Assembly: GCF_012641475.1 (NCBI RefSeq)
Contig: NZ_JABAIL010000003.1
Span: 124,001 to 188,000 of the forward strand
Origin: Flammeovirga agarivorans
GTDB lineage: Bacteria > Bacteroidota > Bacteroidia > Cytophagales > Flammeovirgaceae
Direction: 5' to 3'
DNA: 64,000 nt
The notes beneath the pieces are model-generated. The model made no database searches, had not been told where the DNA came from, and was given only the letters and a program-made list of their open reading frames with translations. Shown here one piece after another: positions 46,154 through 56,471 of the stretch. Within the stretch, counting starts at the first letter, position 1. Each line of letters starts with the position of its first letter. A program made the position numbers and the translations under genes.

Positions 46154-46990
46154 ATGAATACTATAAGTTATCCTAACATTAAACAGTCTTTTGGGATCTT
46201 CGGAATTTATCTTCTCTCTTTACTCATCAGTGTACCTCTCTATTTCATCTTCGAAGCTTTCAACGTCAACCAAAATGTAATGATCTTATTTAGCTATTTG
46301 GTCAGTTCATCATTTACATTCTTAATCATTCACTACCTAAGATTTAAACAAAATGAAGTCTTTAAATATCAATTTAGAAAGACGCCATTTATGGTGTATG
46401 CTTTAAGTCTATGTGCTATGTTCTGTTTCCAATTATCTATCATCACACCTATTTCTTCATTAATACCACTAACCAATGATTATCTTGATACAGTGAAATC
46501 AATGATTGACGACCGGTATTTTCTCACTTTATTTTCGATAGTGATTATTGCACCGGTAATGGAAGAATTTATTTTTAGAGGTATCATGCTCGATGGGTTG
46601 CTAAAAAATTACACCCCTTGGAAAGCTATTTTTCTCTCTTCATTTCTATTTGGATTGATCCATATGAACCTTATTCAAGCAGTTCATGCTGGTTTGGGTG
46701 GTGTATTGTTTGGCTGGATCTACTATAAAACCAAAAATTTATTACTTCCGATACTATTACATAGTATCAATAATTTCTTTGCATTTAAAGAGTTAACCTC
46801 TATTCCTGATGATTTTGATATAGAACAACCTTTTTATGACGTAATGGGAGGGATAGAAAATTACCTTCTAATGGCAGCTGTGGCATTAATTATTTTAGGT
46901 CTAAGCATTTATCAAATTAATACTCTTTTAGGAGAGGATGTTAAAAAAGGTGATGAAAATGAACCCATTAATGTGATAAAATCACAGTAG
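46154..46990 (+). CDS. CPBP-family intramembrane metalloprotease (CAAX-type)
   Basis: Membrane protease of the ABI/Rce1 type, with about eight spans. Metal and catalytic residues are EExxxR in VMEEFIFRG (E137, E138, R142), FLFGLIH (H170) and HSINN (H203, N206 or N207). The length of 278 residues is normal. Bacterial members may process peptides or prenylated proteins, but the substrate is unknown. It is a single-gene unit followed by a terminator. Confidence 0.9.
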   Translation: MNTISYPNIKQSFGIFGIYLLSLLISVPLYFIFEAFNVNQNVMILFSYLVSSSFTFLIIHYLRFKQNEVFKYQFRKTPFMVYALSLCAMFCFQLSIITPISSLIPLTNDYLDTVKSMIDDRYFLTLFSIVIIAPVMEEFIFRGIMLDGLLKNYTPWKAIFLSSFLFGLIHMNLIQAVHAGLGGVLFGWIYYKTKNLLLPILLHSINNFFAFKELTSIPDDFDIEQPFYDVMGGIENYLLMAAVALIILGLSIYQINTLLGEDVKKGDENEPINVIKSQ

Positions 46991-46999
46991 ATACTAAAA

Positions 47000-47061
47000 T
47001 GGAAAATCAACATTGTACAAAACCTTTGATTTTAAACATTGTACACCTTGTTGATTTTCCA
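47000..47061 (+). terminator. Terminator after the CPBP protease gene
   Basis: TGGAAAATCAACA and TGTTGATTTTCCA form a perfect 13-bp stem, with further TGTACA pairing inside. It begins 9 bp past the stop and is followed by ATATTTTT. A CATTGTACA segment occurs twice inside the hairpin. Confidence 0.65.
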
Positions 47062-47129
47062 ATATTTTTAAACGATTGTAATAATATTTAATAGTCGTTA
47101 ATACACTTTTCTAACAAAATTTCACTTCC

Positions 47130-47137
47130 TACATTTG
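47130..47137 (+). promoter_or_regulatory. -7 box candidate upstream of the second susC
   Basis: TACATTTG matches TAnnTTTG exactly. No TTG appears at the normal -33 distance. It is the only full -7 match I found in this region. Confidence 0.3.
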
Positions 47138-47527
47138 TTATATGAAAATGAAACAAAGCTAAAACAAGTACGATTTCAATACTAAATTACAAACAATCTA
47201 TTCCATAAATAATAAATGAAAACATCTACCTATATAACGATTTGTGTAAATGATCTTTTATTTCCAATTGATCATATTTCCAAAATAAAATTCAAAACTG
47301 ATTTGCAATAATTCAGCAATCGGTTTCGGTATATTCTATTGTTTATTTTTCAAAATTATACGAAAAGTAAGCCTAGATGCATACACTCTTTAATTTCTAA
47401 AATGAATGAATTACTGTCTTTAACCTTAATCAGTGATACATATACGGATATATAACATTGTAACCACTGCGAATATTCAGAATTAATTTAAGTGAAATAA
47501 GATTAATATAATGTTTTGATTACAACT

Positions 47528-47556
47528 AAAAGACATCTCTTTTAGGGGTGTCTTTT
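47528..47556 (+). promoter_or_regulatory. Hairpin in the leader of the second susC, possible attenuator
   Basis: AAAAGACATCTC and GGGTGTCTTTT pair through G-U wobbles around loop TTTTAG. The 3' arm ends in four T residues, so it could act as a weak terminator or a structured leader element, about 180 nt ahead of the ATG. Confidence 0.4.
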
Positions 47557-47736
47557 GTAAGCATTGCATAACTAATCTATCATATTTTCATTGAAAAAAA
47601 TTGAATATAAAAGTTTGTATATATTCGTTAGCATTAAATTAAATTCTTATCTACATATATTTTAGCATAGAAATATGTTTCGCTGATCTATGCTATAAAT
47701 CCAATAAATCAAGCGTTAACAAACAACAAACAACCG

Positions 47737-50700
47737 ATGAAAGTAAGTAACTTTTTACGATTTATTCTTTCTGCATTCTTCTGTACGATGCTGTTAGGAT
47801 TTGCCCCTGTTTTTGGACAAACAAGGGTCATTACAGGTACAGTTCATGATGAAATGAACGAAGCTTTACCAGGTGTAAACATTCTTATTAAAGGAACATC
47901 CAGTGGTAGTATTACTGATTTTGATGGTAAATTCAGTATCGAAGTAGGTAACGGTCAAAATGAGTTGGTCGTATCGTACATCGGATATATCACTAAAACC
48001 ATCGCTATTGGCACTCAATCGAATGTTTCCATTAAAATGGAATTAGATGCTGAGCAACTTGATGAAGTTGTCGTAACCGCCTTAGGCATTGAGCGTTCGG
48101 AAAGATCTTTAGGATATGCAGTAAGTGCTGTAACTGCTGAAGATATGGGAGATGCTGGTGTTGCTTCTGGTAACATGATGAACTCATTATCAGGTAAAAT
48201 TGCAGGTGTGCAAATTGCTCCAGTAAGTGGTGCAGGTTCATCTTCAAGAGTAGTTATTAGAGGTACTGCCAACCTAAATGGTAACAACCAACCATTATAC
48301 ATTGTTGATGGTGTGCCAATTGCAAATAACACTTTCAAAGATGCAGGTGACTCTCCTGACACTGGTGATGTGAACACAGGTGACGGTCTATCTTCGATCA
48401 ACCCTGATGACATTGAATCGATTTCAGTATTAAAAGGTGGTTCAGCAACAGCACTTTATGGTTCTAGAGCAATTAATGGTGTTATCTTAATTACTACCAA
48501 ATCTGGTAAAGGTAAAGGAGCTAAAAGTGGTGTTGATTTCAACACTGGTGTTACTCTAGATGTTGTAGGGATTACTCCAAAAGATCAAACTACTTACGGA
48601 CAAGGTGTTGACCACGCACTAGCTGGTAACCCTAAAGCAACGAATGGAATGTGGGGTCCAAAAATCACTGGTCAAAGAACAGATGCTTACTACGATGGTA
48701 AAGAAAGAACTTTACAAGCATACGATAACTACAATAACTTCTTTAAGACAGGTATTACTTCTAATACAAGTGTGAGTGCTTACACTTCAAATGAAAACTC
48801 AAGTTTACGTTTCTCTTATTCAAATATGGATAACCAAGGAATGGTAGACAACTCAACTTATAAACGTAATACATTTAATATTAGAGGTACAACTTCTATT
48901 AGTAAAAGATTACATATCGACGGACGTTTGACTTATGTGAATCAAAAGGCACACAACCGTATGGAAATGGGTAATTCTGTAAATAACTACATGGGTATGT
49001 TATTAGGAATTCCTACAACAGTGGATCAAAACTGGTTAAAAGATTATACTTACCCAGAAGGTCACCCAAGAGCAGGTCAGCCTCACGGTTACAATGACAA
49101 AGAAACGAACCCTTACTGGAACATGAACAGAGTGGTTAACGAAGATGTTCTTAACCGTGTAATTGGTATGGCTTCAGTGACTTATGATATCACTGATGAT
49201 TTAAAAATCTTAGGTAGAGCTGGTACTGACTACAATGCAATGCGTCAGGATGTTCTTCAACCATTATACACTCCTTGGTTCGAACAAGGTAGAGCTTACC
49301 AAAGAACAAATCTTGATTTCGAATCAAATGCTGACTTCCTATTAAGCTACCATAAACAAGTGGGTAACTTTGATATCAGTGCCAATGCAGGTGGTGCGTA
49401 TATGCATCAATTACGTCAGATGACTGACGTTGGATCTTCAAGATTCTCTTCAGAAGACTTCCAAAACCCAGCTGCAGGTTCGGATATGTTCCAAAACTTC
49501 TCTACTTACGACAAATCAATTGCTTCTTTATATGCAACAGCTTCAGTAGGTTATAAAGGGTTTTTATTCTTAGATGCATCTATCCGTAATGACTGGTCTT
49601 CAACATTACCAGAAGACAATAATTCTTACTTCTATCCATCAGTTAGTGGTACTTGGGTATTCTCTGATATGGATTGGGATACTCCAGACTGGTTATCATT
49701 TGGTAAGTTAAGAGCATCATGGGCACAAGTAGGTTCTGATACTGACCCGTATTCTTTGGCTTTACAATATGAGTTAGACAACTGGGACCATAACGGAATG
49801 AACATTGGTGGTATCAGAGGTAATAGAATTCCAAACAAAGCGTTACTTCCTTCTATCCAGACATCTTATGAATTCGGTATCGACATTCGTTTCTTAAACG
49901 ACAGATTTGGTTTAGATGTAGCTCGTTATTCTGCTATCGCAAACAATCAAATTCTTCCAGTAGATATTTCTAGAACTTCTGGTTATGAGAGTGCGATTAT
50001 CAATGCGGGTGAGATTCTTAACGAAGGTTGGGAAATGAGCTTAAACTACCAACCAATTATGAACAAAGCATTTAATTGGTCTATCGACTTCAATGCAGCC
50101 TACAATTACAATGAAGTAATTTCATTAACAGAAGGTGTTGATTATTACAGCATCGGTGGAGTTGGTGGAGTAAATATCCAAGCGATTCCTGGTAGACCAT
50201 ACGGTGAAATTGTTGCAAAACAAGCATTACGTGATGATAATGGCAACTTTGTAGTAGACTCAGAAGGACGTATTCAAGTAGAAGATGAGCCTTCAACAAT
50301 TGGTAATGGTGTTCAACCATGGATGGCTGGTATTAGAAATACATTTAGCTATAAAAACTTTACTTTATCGGTATTGATTGATGGTAAATTTGGTGGTGAC
50401 ATCTACTCTTCTACTGAAGCTTCTATGTATGCTTCTGGTAAACATGAAGGTACAGTTGGACCAAGAAACGAATTTATCGATGGTGGATTCTGGAACCCAG
50501 GAAACTTAGTAACCGCTCATAACGATGCTGATGGTAATGTTTCTTATGAGCCATTCACTCAATCTGTAGATCCTCAACAATACTTCGATAGATATGCTGG
50601 AATTCCTGAATTCCACTTATACGATGCATCATTTATCAAGTTAAGAGAAGTATCTGTTTCTTATATGTTCCCTAAAACAGTATTAGCCAATACACCAATT

Positions 50701-50868
50701 AAAAACATTGGTCTTACAGCTTCTGCTTTCAACGTAGGTTACTTATGGAGAAATACGGACAATATCGATCCAGAAGCGTCATTCACTTCTAGAAACGTTC
50801 AAGGTATTGAGTATTCCAACTTAGCTATTCCAAGAACATTTACTTTCAAGTTAAACGCTAACTTCTAA
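47737..50868 (+). CDS. SusC/RagA-family TonB-linked outer-membrane transporter
   Basis: TonB-dependent importer with signal peptide (ending PVFGQ), a carboxypeptidase-regulatory-like domain (GTVHDEMNEALPGVNILIKG), and the plug motifs GKIAGVQIAPVSGAGSSS, QPLYIVDGVPIAN and GGSATALYGSRAINGVI. Barrel motifs follow through NVGYLWRNTDNIDPEASF to the C-terminal TFKLNANF. Full length at 1043 residues. The SusD-like gene starts 14 bp after it. No enzyme or dedicated regulator is linked, so the nutrient is unknown; relatives of this SusC branch often import non-glycan nutrients. Confidence 0.96.
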   Translation: MKVSNFLRFILSAFFCTMLLGFAPVFGQTRVITGTVHDEMNEALPGVNILIKGTSSGSITDFDGKFSIEVGNGQNELVVSYIGYITKTIAIGTQSNVSIKMELDAEQLDEVVVTALGIERSERSLGYAVSAVTAEDMGDAGVASGNMMNSLSGKIAGVQIAPVSGAGSSSRVVIRGTANLNGNNQPLYIVDGVPIANNTFKDAGDSPDTGDVNTGDGLSSINPDDIESISVLKGGSATALYGSRAINGVILITTKSGKGKGAKSGVDFNTGVTLDVVGITPKDQTTYGQGVDHALAGNPKATNGMWGPKITGQRTDAYYDGKERTLQAYDNYNNFFKTGITSNTSVSAYTSNENSSLRFSYSNMDNQGMVDNSTYKRNTFNIRGTTSISKRLHIDGRLTYVNQKAHNRMEMGNSVNNYMGMLLGIPTTVDQNWLKDYTYPEGHPRAGQPHGYNDKETNPYWNMNRVVNEDVLNRVIGMASVTYDITDDLKILGRAGTDYNAMRQDVLQPLYTPWFEQGRAYQRTNLDFESNADFLLSYHKQVGNFDISANAGGAYMHQLRQMTDVGSSRFSSEDFQNPAAGSDMFQNFSTYDKSIASLYATASVGYKGFLFLDASIRNDWSSTLPEDNNSYFYPSVSGTWVFSDMDWDTPDWLSFGKLRASWAQVGSDTDPYSLALQYELDNWDHNGMNIGGIRGNRIPNKALLPSIQTSYEFGIDIRFLNDRFGLDVARYSAIANNQILPVDISRTSGYESAIINAGEILNEGWEMSLNYQPIMNKAFNWSIDFNAAYNYNEVISLTEGVDYYSIGGVGGVNIQAIPGRPYGEIVAKQALRDDNGNFVVDSEGRIQVEDEPSTIGNGVQPWMAGIRNTFSYKNFTLSVLIDGKFGGDIYSSTEASMYASGKHEGTVGPRNEFIDGGFWNPGNLVTAHNDADGNVSYEPFTQSVDPQQYFDRYAGIPEFHLYDASFIKLREVSVSYMFPKTVLANTPIKNIGLTASAFNVGYLWRNTDNIDPEASFTSRNVQGIEYSNLAIPRTFTFKLNANF

Positions 50869-50882
50869 TCTGAAACATCACA

Positions 50883-52742
50883 ATGAAACTAAGAAATATA
50901 TTAATTGGAGCTGCACTTTCAGCAACTGCATTAACAGGATGTAATTTTGGTGATCAAAATGTAGACCCATGGACATCCAATGATTTAGACTTAAAACATG
51001 TATTCACTTACACTCAAAGTAAGATGTTTACATCAGGACATGAAGGCTTTAGAGGAAACCTTATCATGGCTGGACCGATGGCACAAAATACTGCTTGTTT
51101 ATATTCGACAGGTATTGGCTTTGGTACTAATGATGGTTATACTGAAGCAACTTGGTCAAATATCTATGGTAATGTTTTAAAGAACATCGAAGATGCCAAA
51201 GGTAAGTTAGTAAAACAGGGCGGACATGACTATATGATTGGTCAGTTTAACGTAGTGAAAGTGGTAAACATGCTTCGTTTAACTGAGCTTTATGGAGATA
51301 TTCCTTACGCTCAAGCTGGTTTAGGTTACGAGAACTTAACTTTCTACCCTAAATATGATGCTCAGAAAGATGTCTTAAATATGATGGTAGACGATCTTCT
51401 AGATTCAAGAGCAAAAATCGAAGGGGCTAACGATACAGATATCAGTAATTACGATATGTATGATGCTGACATCTCTCGAAAAGCACAATACCAAAAGTTA
51501 ATCAACTCTTTACTGATTAAGATTGGTGTAATGATGTCAGAGGCGGATCCATCTAGAGGTGCAGAAATCTTTAAAATGGGGTATAATAATACGCATGGTT
51601 ATATCACTGATTGGTCTGAAACATCTTATGTAAGACACGTTGAAGCAGGTGGCCCATGGGGACAACATGTCAATGGTTCGGGTATTGCTGTTGAAGGTCA
51701 AGTTGGTGGTATGTCTTATGCATATATCTCTGAGGTAGCGTTGAAATTTATGCAAAATCATCATGATCCTCGTTTATTCAGAGTGGCTTCTCACTTCGAC
51801 TATTCTGGAGGTGTAAATAAAGCTGTGATGAATACTGCCTTGTACCATGATTTTGACCCATTTGCTGTTGCAGGTGATGAAGGAGAATTCAAAAAAGTAC
51901 ACTACAGAGGTGTTCGTCTAGGTGACAACGGTGATGGTAACAGAGGTTTATTCTGGAGAAACTCGGGCGATGTAGCACAGCAAGCTGCTTATTGGATGGA
52001 TCAAAATGCACAAGTGGGTGATGAATATGCTTTCGCTCAAGAAGGTCAGTTTATTACACTTACAGGTTTGAACCCTGCCACTTTCAACAGACTTACACCA
52101 AGTATTATTATCGGTGCTGATGAAGTTGCTTTCCTGATTGCCGAAGCTAGCTTAATTCCAACATATGGTGTTAACGATGCCCAAGCATTTAGAAGAGGTG
52201 TTGAATTAGCCTTAGCAAAATATGATGCGGTTAACTTCCCTGGTGCTGATTTTGAATCTTCATTTGTTGAATTATATAAGTCACAAAAAGATCCATCTTA
52301 CTCTCAAGAGCAAAATAAAACGCAATATGTCAACGACGCAGTTTCAAGATATAATGCTGCAGCAGACAAAAGAGATGTTGTGATTACTGAACACTGGATT
52401 GCATTAATGGGTAACGGATATAAATCATTCGCATTGGTAACTAGAACTGGTGGTCCATCATTTATCCCAGAGGTAATTCCTACAAATGAACGTAACTACA
52501 ACTTACCTTCATACGATATCGACCCTGTTATCGATAATGATGCTGCGAAGGTAGGCACACACCAAGTAGTTAAACATAGAGGTGGCGTTACTGATTTTGT
52601 TAGACCTAAACGTTTCCCTTATCCTAACAGAGAGCTTAATGTAAATGCTTCAAACGTTGAAGAAGCAATTACAAGACAAAGAGGAAATGTAGGTGCTGCA
52701 ACTCACTTTATTGCCATTCCACAATGGTATAGTAAGAAATAG
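50883..52742 (+). CDS. SusD/RagB-family outer-membrane lipoprotein, second type
   Basis: The lipobox is LTGC (Cys 20). The sequence resembles the SusD-like group 2 (TPR-poor, with GQFNVVKVVNMLRLTELYGD and PYAQAGLGYENLTFYPKYD) rather than the classical group in the first locus. Later motifs are PSIIIGADEVAFLIAEASL and a C-terminal RPKRFPYPNRELN. The length of 619 residues is normal. It caps the SusC encoded just upstream. The substrate is unknown, and the absence of adjacent catabolic genes points away from a dedicated polysaccharide locus. Confidence 0.93.
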   Translation: MKLRNILIGAALSATALTGCNFGDQNVDPWTSNDLDLKHVFTYTQSKMFTSGHEGFRGNLIMAGPMAQNTACLYSTGIGFGTNDGYTEATWSNIYGNVLKNIEDAKGKLVKQGGHDYMIGQFNVVKVVNMLRLTELYGDIPYAQAGLGYENLTFYPKYDAQKDVLNMMVDDLLDSRAKIEGANDTDISNYDMYDADISRKAQYQKLINSLLIKIGVMMSEADPSRGAEIFKMGYNNTHGYITDWSETSYVRHVEAGGPWGQHVNGSGIAVEGQVGGMSYAYISEVALKFMQNHHDPRLFRVASHFDYSGGVNKAVMNTALYHDFDPFAVAGDEGEFKKVHYRGVRLGDNGDGNRGLFWRNSGDVAQQAAYWMDQNAQVGDEYAFAQEGQFITLTGLNPATFNRLTPSIIIGADEVAFLIAEASLIPTYGVNDAQAFRRGVELALAKYDAVNFPGADFESSFVELYKSQKDPSYSQEQNKTQYVNDAVSRYNAAADKRDVVITEHWIALMGNGYKSFALVTRTGGPSFIPEVIPTNERNYNLPSYDIDPVIDNDAAKVGTHQVVKHRGGVTDFVRPKRFPYPNRELNVNASNVEEAITRQRGNVGAATHFIAIPQWYSKK

Positions 52743-52762
52743 ATTAGATTGATTGTAATACC

Positions 52763-52797
52763 AAAGGCCGCCTCATAATTATTTGAGATGGCCTTTT
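52763..52797 (+). terminator. Terminator after the second susD gene
   Basis: AAAGGCCGCCTCA and TGAGATGGCCTTT pair with a wobble and a mismatch, followed by TTCTTATC. It lies 20 bp past the stop. The 260 bp from here to the next gene hold nothing else I can name. Confidence 0.7.
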
Positions 52798-53057
52798 TCT
52801 TATCAAAATATACCTGAAAAATTACGCTCAGAATTATGCTTAATGCCACAAAAGAGAAAATTCAGTATTAGAAACCTCTCTGTAATAGGTTACATTTACA
52901 AAAACAGCCATAAAAGTATCAAAAACGACATTTCACAGTTATACATGTAATATAAATTGTTCTAAATAATAGTAAAATGTAAGATATTGTAATAACCAAA
53001 CTACCTCTCTAAGCGCCCCTTTCAGAGTAATATTGAAGAAACAAAACGCATGTTATT

Positions 53058-56000
53058 ATGTATCGCACAACTATTACTCCACGCTACTTGAATAAATTAT
53101 TAAAGAAGTTTATTAGACTAAAAGCATCTATTCATCTAGACAAAATCCCTTCTTATCGTAAACATAATATTAACCGGAAATTAGAATTGATAAAGAAGAG
53201 GCTCCAACACCACAAATTTCAATTTGGTTTATCAGTATCTCTACTTCTATTTACCCACTCTACTAAATCCTTAGGACAAAATATATTTAATGCTTCAACC
53301 GATCTAAACCCTAACTCAGGCTACAATATCCAAGGAGTCTATTATTATGGTCGAATGGGTAGATCTATGGATGGTATTGGTGACTTTAACGGCGATGGTT
53401 ACAATGATTTTGTGATGAGTGGATTGGTTGGAGATCCAGATATTAGAGATACAGCAGATGAATTAAGCTATTTTATTATCCTTGGATCACCAGAGAAAAG
53501 AGATCAAAATTTACAGCAAAATGAACTTCCAGACGATATGCTTTTCGAGATAAAAAGTCATATCAGCAGATTTTATGAGGTGTATGGTATTGGAGATATC
53601 AATGGAGATCATAAAGATGATATCATGGTACGTACAGGCAGAAGTACCTATAATGTCATTTATGGAAAATCCGTCGACGAAAATGATCAGCCATTGGAAT
53701 TAGCTTCTTTCACTCCCGAAGATGGTTTTGTGGTAGAATCAAATACCGAAATTTCTGCGGCTGGTCAAGCGGGGTTATACAATAAAGATGAATTAAATGA
53801 TATGGTATTTGCAACACCAAAACATGCTTACATATTAATGGGTAATAATTACTTCAGTGATACCCTTCACCTGAATGAACTCAACCTTGGAGTGGAAGCT
53901 ACTCGAATTAATGTAAACTGGGGTACCTATGAATGGATTGATGGTGTAAATACTATCGGTGATATAAATCACGATGGCTTTGATGATATAGGCATTAATA
54001 AATTTACTGGTAGCTGGTCTTCTGCTGACACTTTATATGTTATTTATGGAAAGGAAAATATCAGTGAGAGTATTGCTTATAGTGATGTCAAAGATGAAAA
54101 TGGTTTCAAAATTACTGCTTTAACAGATGGCTTTGGAAGCAAAGCACCATCAACAAGCAGTGTTTTCGAAAGTATAGGAGACATAAACGGAGATGGTTTC
54201 AATGATTTAGCTATTGGTCGTAGTTATTATTATGAATATAACGAACATGCACATATTATTTTTGGCAATGATTCTTCATTCAATGACCTATTATTTCTAG
54301 ATAGTCTCGATGGTTCTGATGGATTTGATTTAGGAACTTTTGAGGGAGGATACTATAGCATGTTCATTGGAGGAAAAGGCGATGTAGATGGAGATGGTAT
54401 CGACGATATTGCAGTAAGTATTGGAAATGATGAAACCTACATTCTTTTTGGAGAAGATAAAACATATACCGATCAAATTAACTTCGATGATTTAAAATCA
54501 CATCAAAAACTAAAAATAGATACTGAAGGCAGACATAGAGATGATGATCATGATTGGATTGAATTGTTGGATGTAAATAACGATGGGATTGATGATATTA
54601 TCATTGCTAAAACAGGTATCGCCTTTCAAAAGGATGATGTTGAAAATGGAGAAGTAAATATCATCTACGGCTCACCCGAACTAAGACCTCTTGAGAGTCA
54701 AAAAGAAAAAGTGGAACTCTCTGAGAAAATTGCTGATTCAGGTGATTTTAATGGAGACGGTCATGAAGATTTACTACTTTTTAATAGAAATACGGCTTAT
54801 ATCGTTTTTGGCGATGGAACTTCAATACCTTCTACCGAAATCTCAGAAGTAAACAATAAACTTACAATCAAGAATGATATTGGGTTTAGTATTCTAAAAG
54901 CAGTTGACCTGAATAATGATGGGATTGATGATATCATTGCCAAAGATTACCTAACACTTGAAGTCATGTGGGGAAAGCAGAACTTTGATACTGATACTAT
55001 CAATTGGGGTGACTTCACTCAGGAGGATGGAATGAAAATCACTTCAGAAAGTGCGTACCATCTAGGGAATACTATTATGCCTATGGACGACTTTAATGGT
55101 GATGGTATCAATGATGTTGCTATTTTCGATTATTACAGAGAATATGACTCAAAACACTCTTCATATATTCTTTTTGGATCCGATGAAGCCTTCCCTCAAG
55201 AAATCGCCATTGACCACCTCGAAGCTGGAGATGGATTAGAATTTACTGCCAGCGGAAATTATTGGTCAGCAAAATTAATGACTGGTGATTTTAATGGTGA
55301 TGGTATCTCCGATTTAGCAAGTGGACTTTACCCAGAAAATACTTTAGAAGTAGTTTATGGTAAAAAAGAAGGTTTCTCTGAACAGAAAATGCATTGGAAC
55401 AATCTATTTGATGGCGTCAACGGATTCAAAATTGACAATACTGCTGAGGAAGGTTTTTCTATGACCGACTTTACCCTTTCCGGAGATATTAACCATGATG
55501 GCAAATCTGATATCATTATGGTCGGTGGTTTAGACTGGTATAGCGAAAGAGACCAGAAAACACAAGTCATTGTTTATTACGGCACAGACTCTACTGATGC
55601 TTTAGTAAAAACAGATTCTATTAATGGTCAAAATGGCTTTATCATTCCTATTGACAATGAGAATATTAACGTTTGTTCTGGAGTAGATTTTAATGGAGAC
55701 GGAGTCGATGACTTTTTTATTGGAGCTACGGGAAATGGTAATCAACAAGGCAGTTATGTGATCTATGGTGATTGTGAACTACCGGAAAGTAACAGCATAA
55801 GTTTATCTGAATTAGTGGTCGGTAATCGTGGTGAGTATTTTCAGTCGAAGTATAATTTTGGAGACGTACTCTTTGATATAAATGCTGATAACTTAATTGA
55901 CCTTCAATATAACAATGCTAGCTTTTTGATTTCATCTGCATCTGAGCTTCATGATTGTTTAGAAAGCCAAGAAGAAGAACATCAAGAAAGTAATGATGAG

Positions 56001-56366
56001 GAAGACGACAATACTACAACAGAAGAGGATAATTCAGAAGAAGAAAATAATAATGATGGTCAGAATGAAGAGGACAATGATAAGGAAGAAGACAATAATG
56101 ATGAGGAAATTACAGACCCCGACGATGACCCTATTAGTGCCTCTTCTCTTGATCATCAGAATATTATTTTTTACCCCAACCCTACAACAAATCGCCTGTA
56201 TTTTTCAGGAGTTTATAGAAAAGATACTATTCGTATTTTCGATGGTTTAGGTAAGCTTATTACAGTCCAATCAGGAGAAAGTCCTTTTATTGATACTTCC
56301 AATTGGAGAAAAGGCATATATCTTGTAGCGGTTAAAAACAAACGGTACAAGATTGTAAAGCAATAA
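53058..56366 (+). CDS. FG-GAP beta-propeller protein with T9SS sorting domain
   Basis: Secreted 1102-residue protein. The body carries about fourteen calcium-binding loops of the integrin-alpha FG-GAP type (for example GDFNGDGYND, GDINGDGFND, GDVDGDGIDD, LDVNNDGIDD, GDFNGDGISD, GDINHDGKSD), spaced over residues ~100-960, indicating two propellers or one long one. A strongly acidic linker (~966-1032) leads to a T9SS type A sorting domain (FYPNPTTNRLYFSG to the end). The N-terminus is unusual: 52 basic residues precede the hydrophobic core at ~55-67. A TTG at 53187 would give a normal signal peptide, so the start is uncertain. It is followed by a hairpin and then the LuxR-type gene. Confidence 0.9.
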   Translation: MYRTTITPRYLNKLLKKFIRLKASIHLDKIPSYRKHNINRKLELIKKRLQHHKFQFGLSVSLLLFTHSTKSLGQNIFNASTDLNPNSGYNIQGVYYYGRMGRSMDGIGDFNGDGYNDFVMSGLVGDPDIRDTADELSYFIILGSPEKRDQNLQQNELPDDMLFEIKSHISRFYEVYGIGDINGDHKDDIMVRTGRSTYNVIYGKSVDENDQPLELASFTPEDGFVVESNTEISAAGQAGLYNKDELNDMVFATPKHAYILMGNNYFSDTLHLNELNLGVEATRINVNWGTYEWIDGVNTIGDINHDGFDDIGINKFTGSWSSADTLYVIYGKENISESIAYSDVKDENGFKITALTDGFGSKAPSTSSVFESIGDINGDGFNDLAIGRSYYYEYNEHAHIIFGNDSSFNDLLFLDSLDGSDGFDLGTFEGGYYSMFIGGKGDVDGDGIDDIAVSIGNDETYILFGEDKTYTDQINFDDLKSHQKLKIDTEGRHRDDDHDWIELLDVNNDGIDDIIIAKTGIAFQKDDVENGEVNIIYGSPELRPLESQKEKVELSEKIADSGDFNGDGHEDLLLFNRNTAYIVFGDGTSIPSTEISEVNNKLTIKNDIGFSILKAVDLNNDGIDDIIAKDYLTLEVMWGKQNFDTDTINWGDFTQEDGMKITSESAYHLGNTIMPMDDFNGDGINDVAIFDYYREYDSKHSSYILFGSDEAFPQEIAIDHLEAGDGLEFTASGNYWSAKLMTGDFNGDGISDLASGLYPENTLEVVYGKKEGFSEQKMHWNNLFDGVNGFKIDNTAEEGFSMTDFTLSGDINHDGKSDIIMVGGLDWYSERDQKTQVIVYYGTDSTDALVKTDSINGQNGFIIPIDNENINVCSGVDFNGDGVDDFFIGATGNGNQQGSYVIYGDCELPESNSISLSELVVGNRGEYFQSKYNFGDVLFDINADNLIDLQYNNASFLISSASELHDCLESQEEEHQESNDEEDDNTTTEEDNSEEENNNDGQNEEDNDKEEDNNDEEITDPDDDPISASSLDHQNIIFYPNPTTNRLYFSGVYRKDTIRIFDGLGKLITVQSGESPFIDTSNWRKGIYLVAVKNKRYKIVKQ

Positions 56367-56375
56367 TGTATCGTT

Positions 56376-56410
56376 TTAGGTCCTGTTTCTACTCTTATAA
56401 CAGGACCTAA
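56376..56410 (+). terminator. Hairpin after the FG-GAP gene
   Basis: TTAGGTCCTGTT and AACAGGACCTAA form a perfect 12-bp stem. It is not followed by a T tract, so termination is uncertain; it may instead be an mRNA 3'-end or processing structure. Confidence 0.5.
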
Positions 56411-56471
56411 TACAACTCTTATTGTAACTTTTTAATCACGACATCACTTGAAACCGACATCTTTACTATAC

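Larger units (their letters stand above)
46991..47736. other. Long leader and control region of the second susC gene
   Basis: 746 bp without a credible gene. It contains a terminator (47000-47061), a TACATTTG box (47130-47137) and a hairpin (47528-47556). If transcription starts after that box, the second susC would have a leader of roughly 590 nt. A 31-codon ORF at 47216-47311 lies in the leader but has no support. Confidence 0.4.

Noticed and set aside
47216-47311. 31-codon ORF in the leader of the second susC
   Set aside because: No conserved feature, membrane span or clear ribosome-binding site; a short ORF is expected by chance in AT-rich DNA.
48015-48413. 132-codon open frame on the minus strand
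   Set aside because: Antisense to the plug region of the second susC; composition reflects the reverse of a conserved gene.
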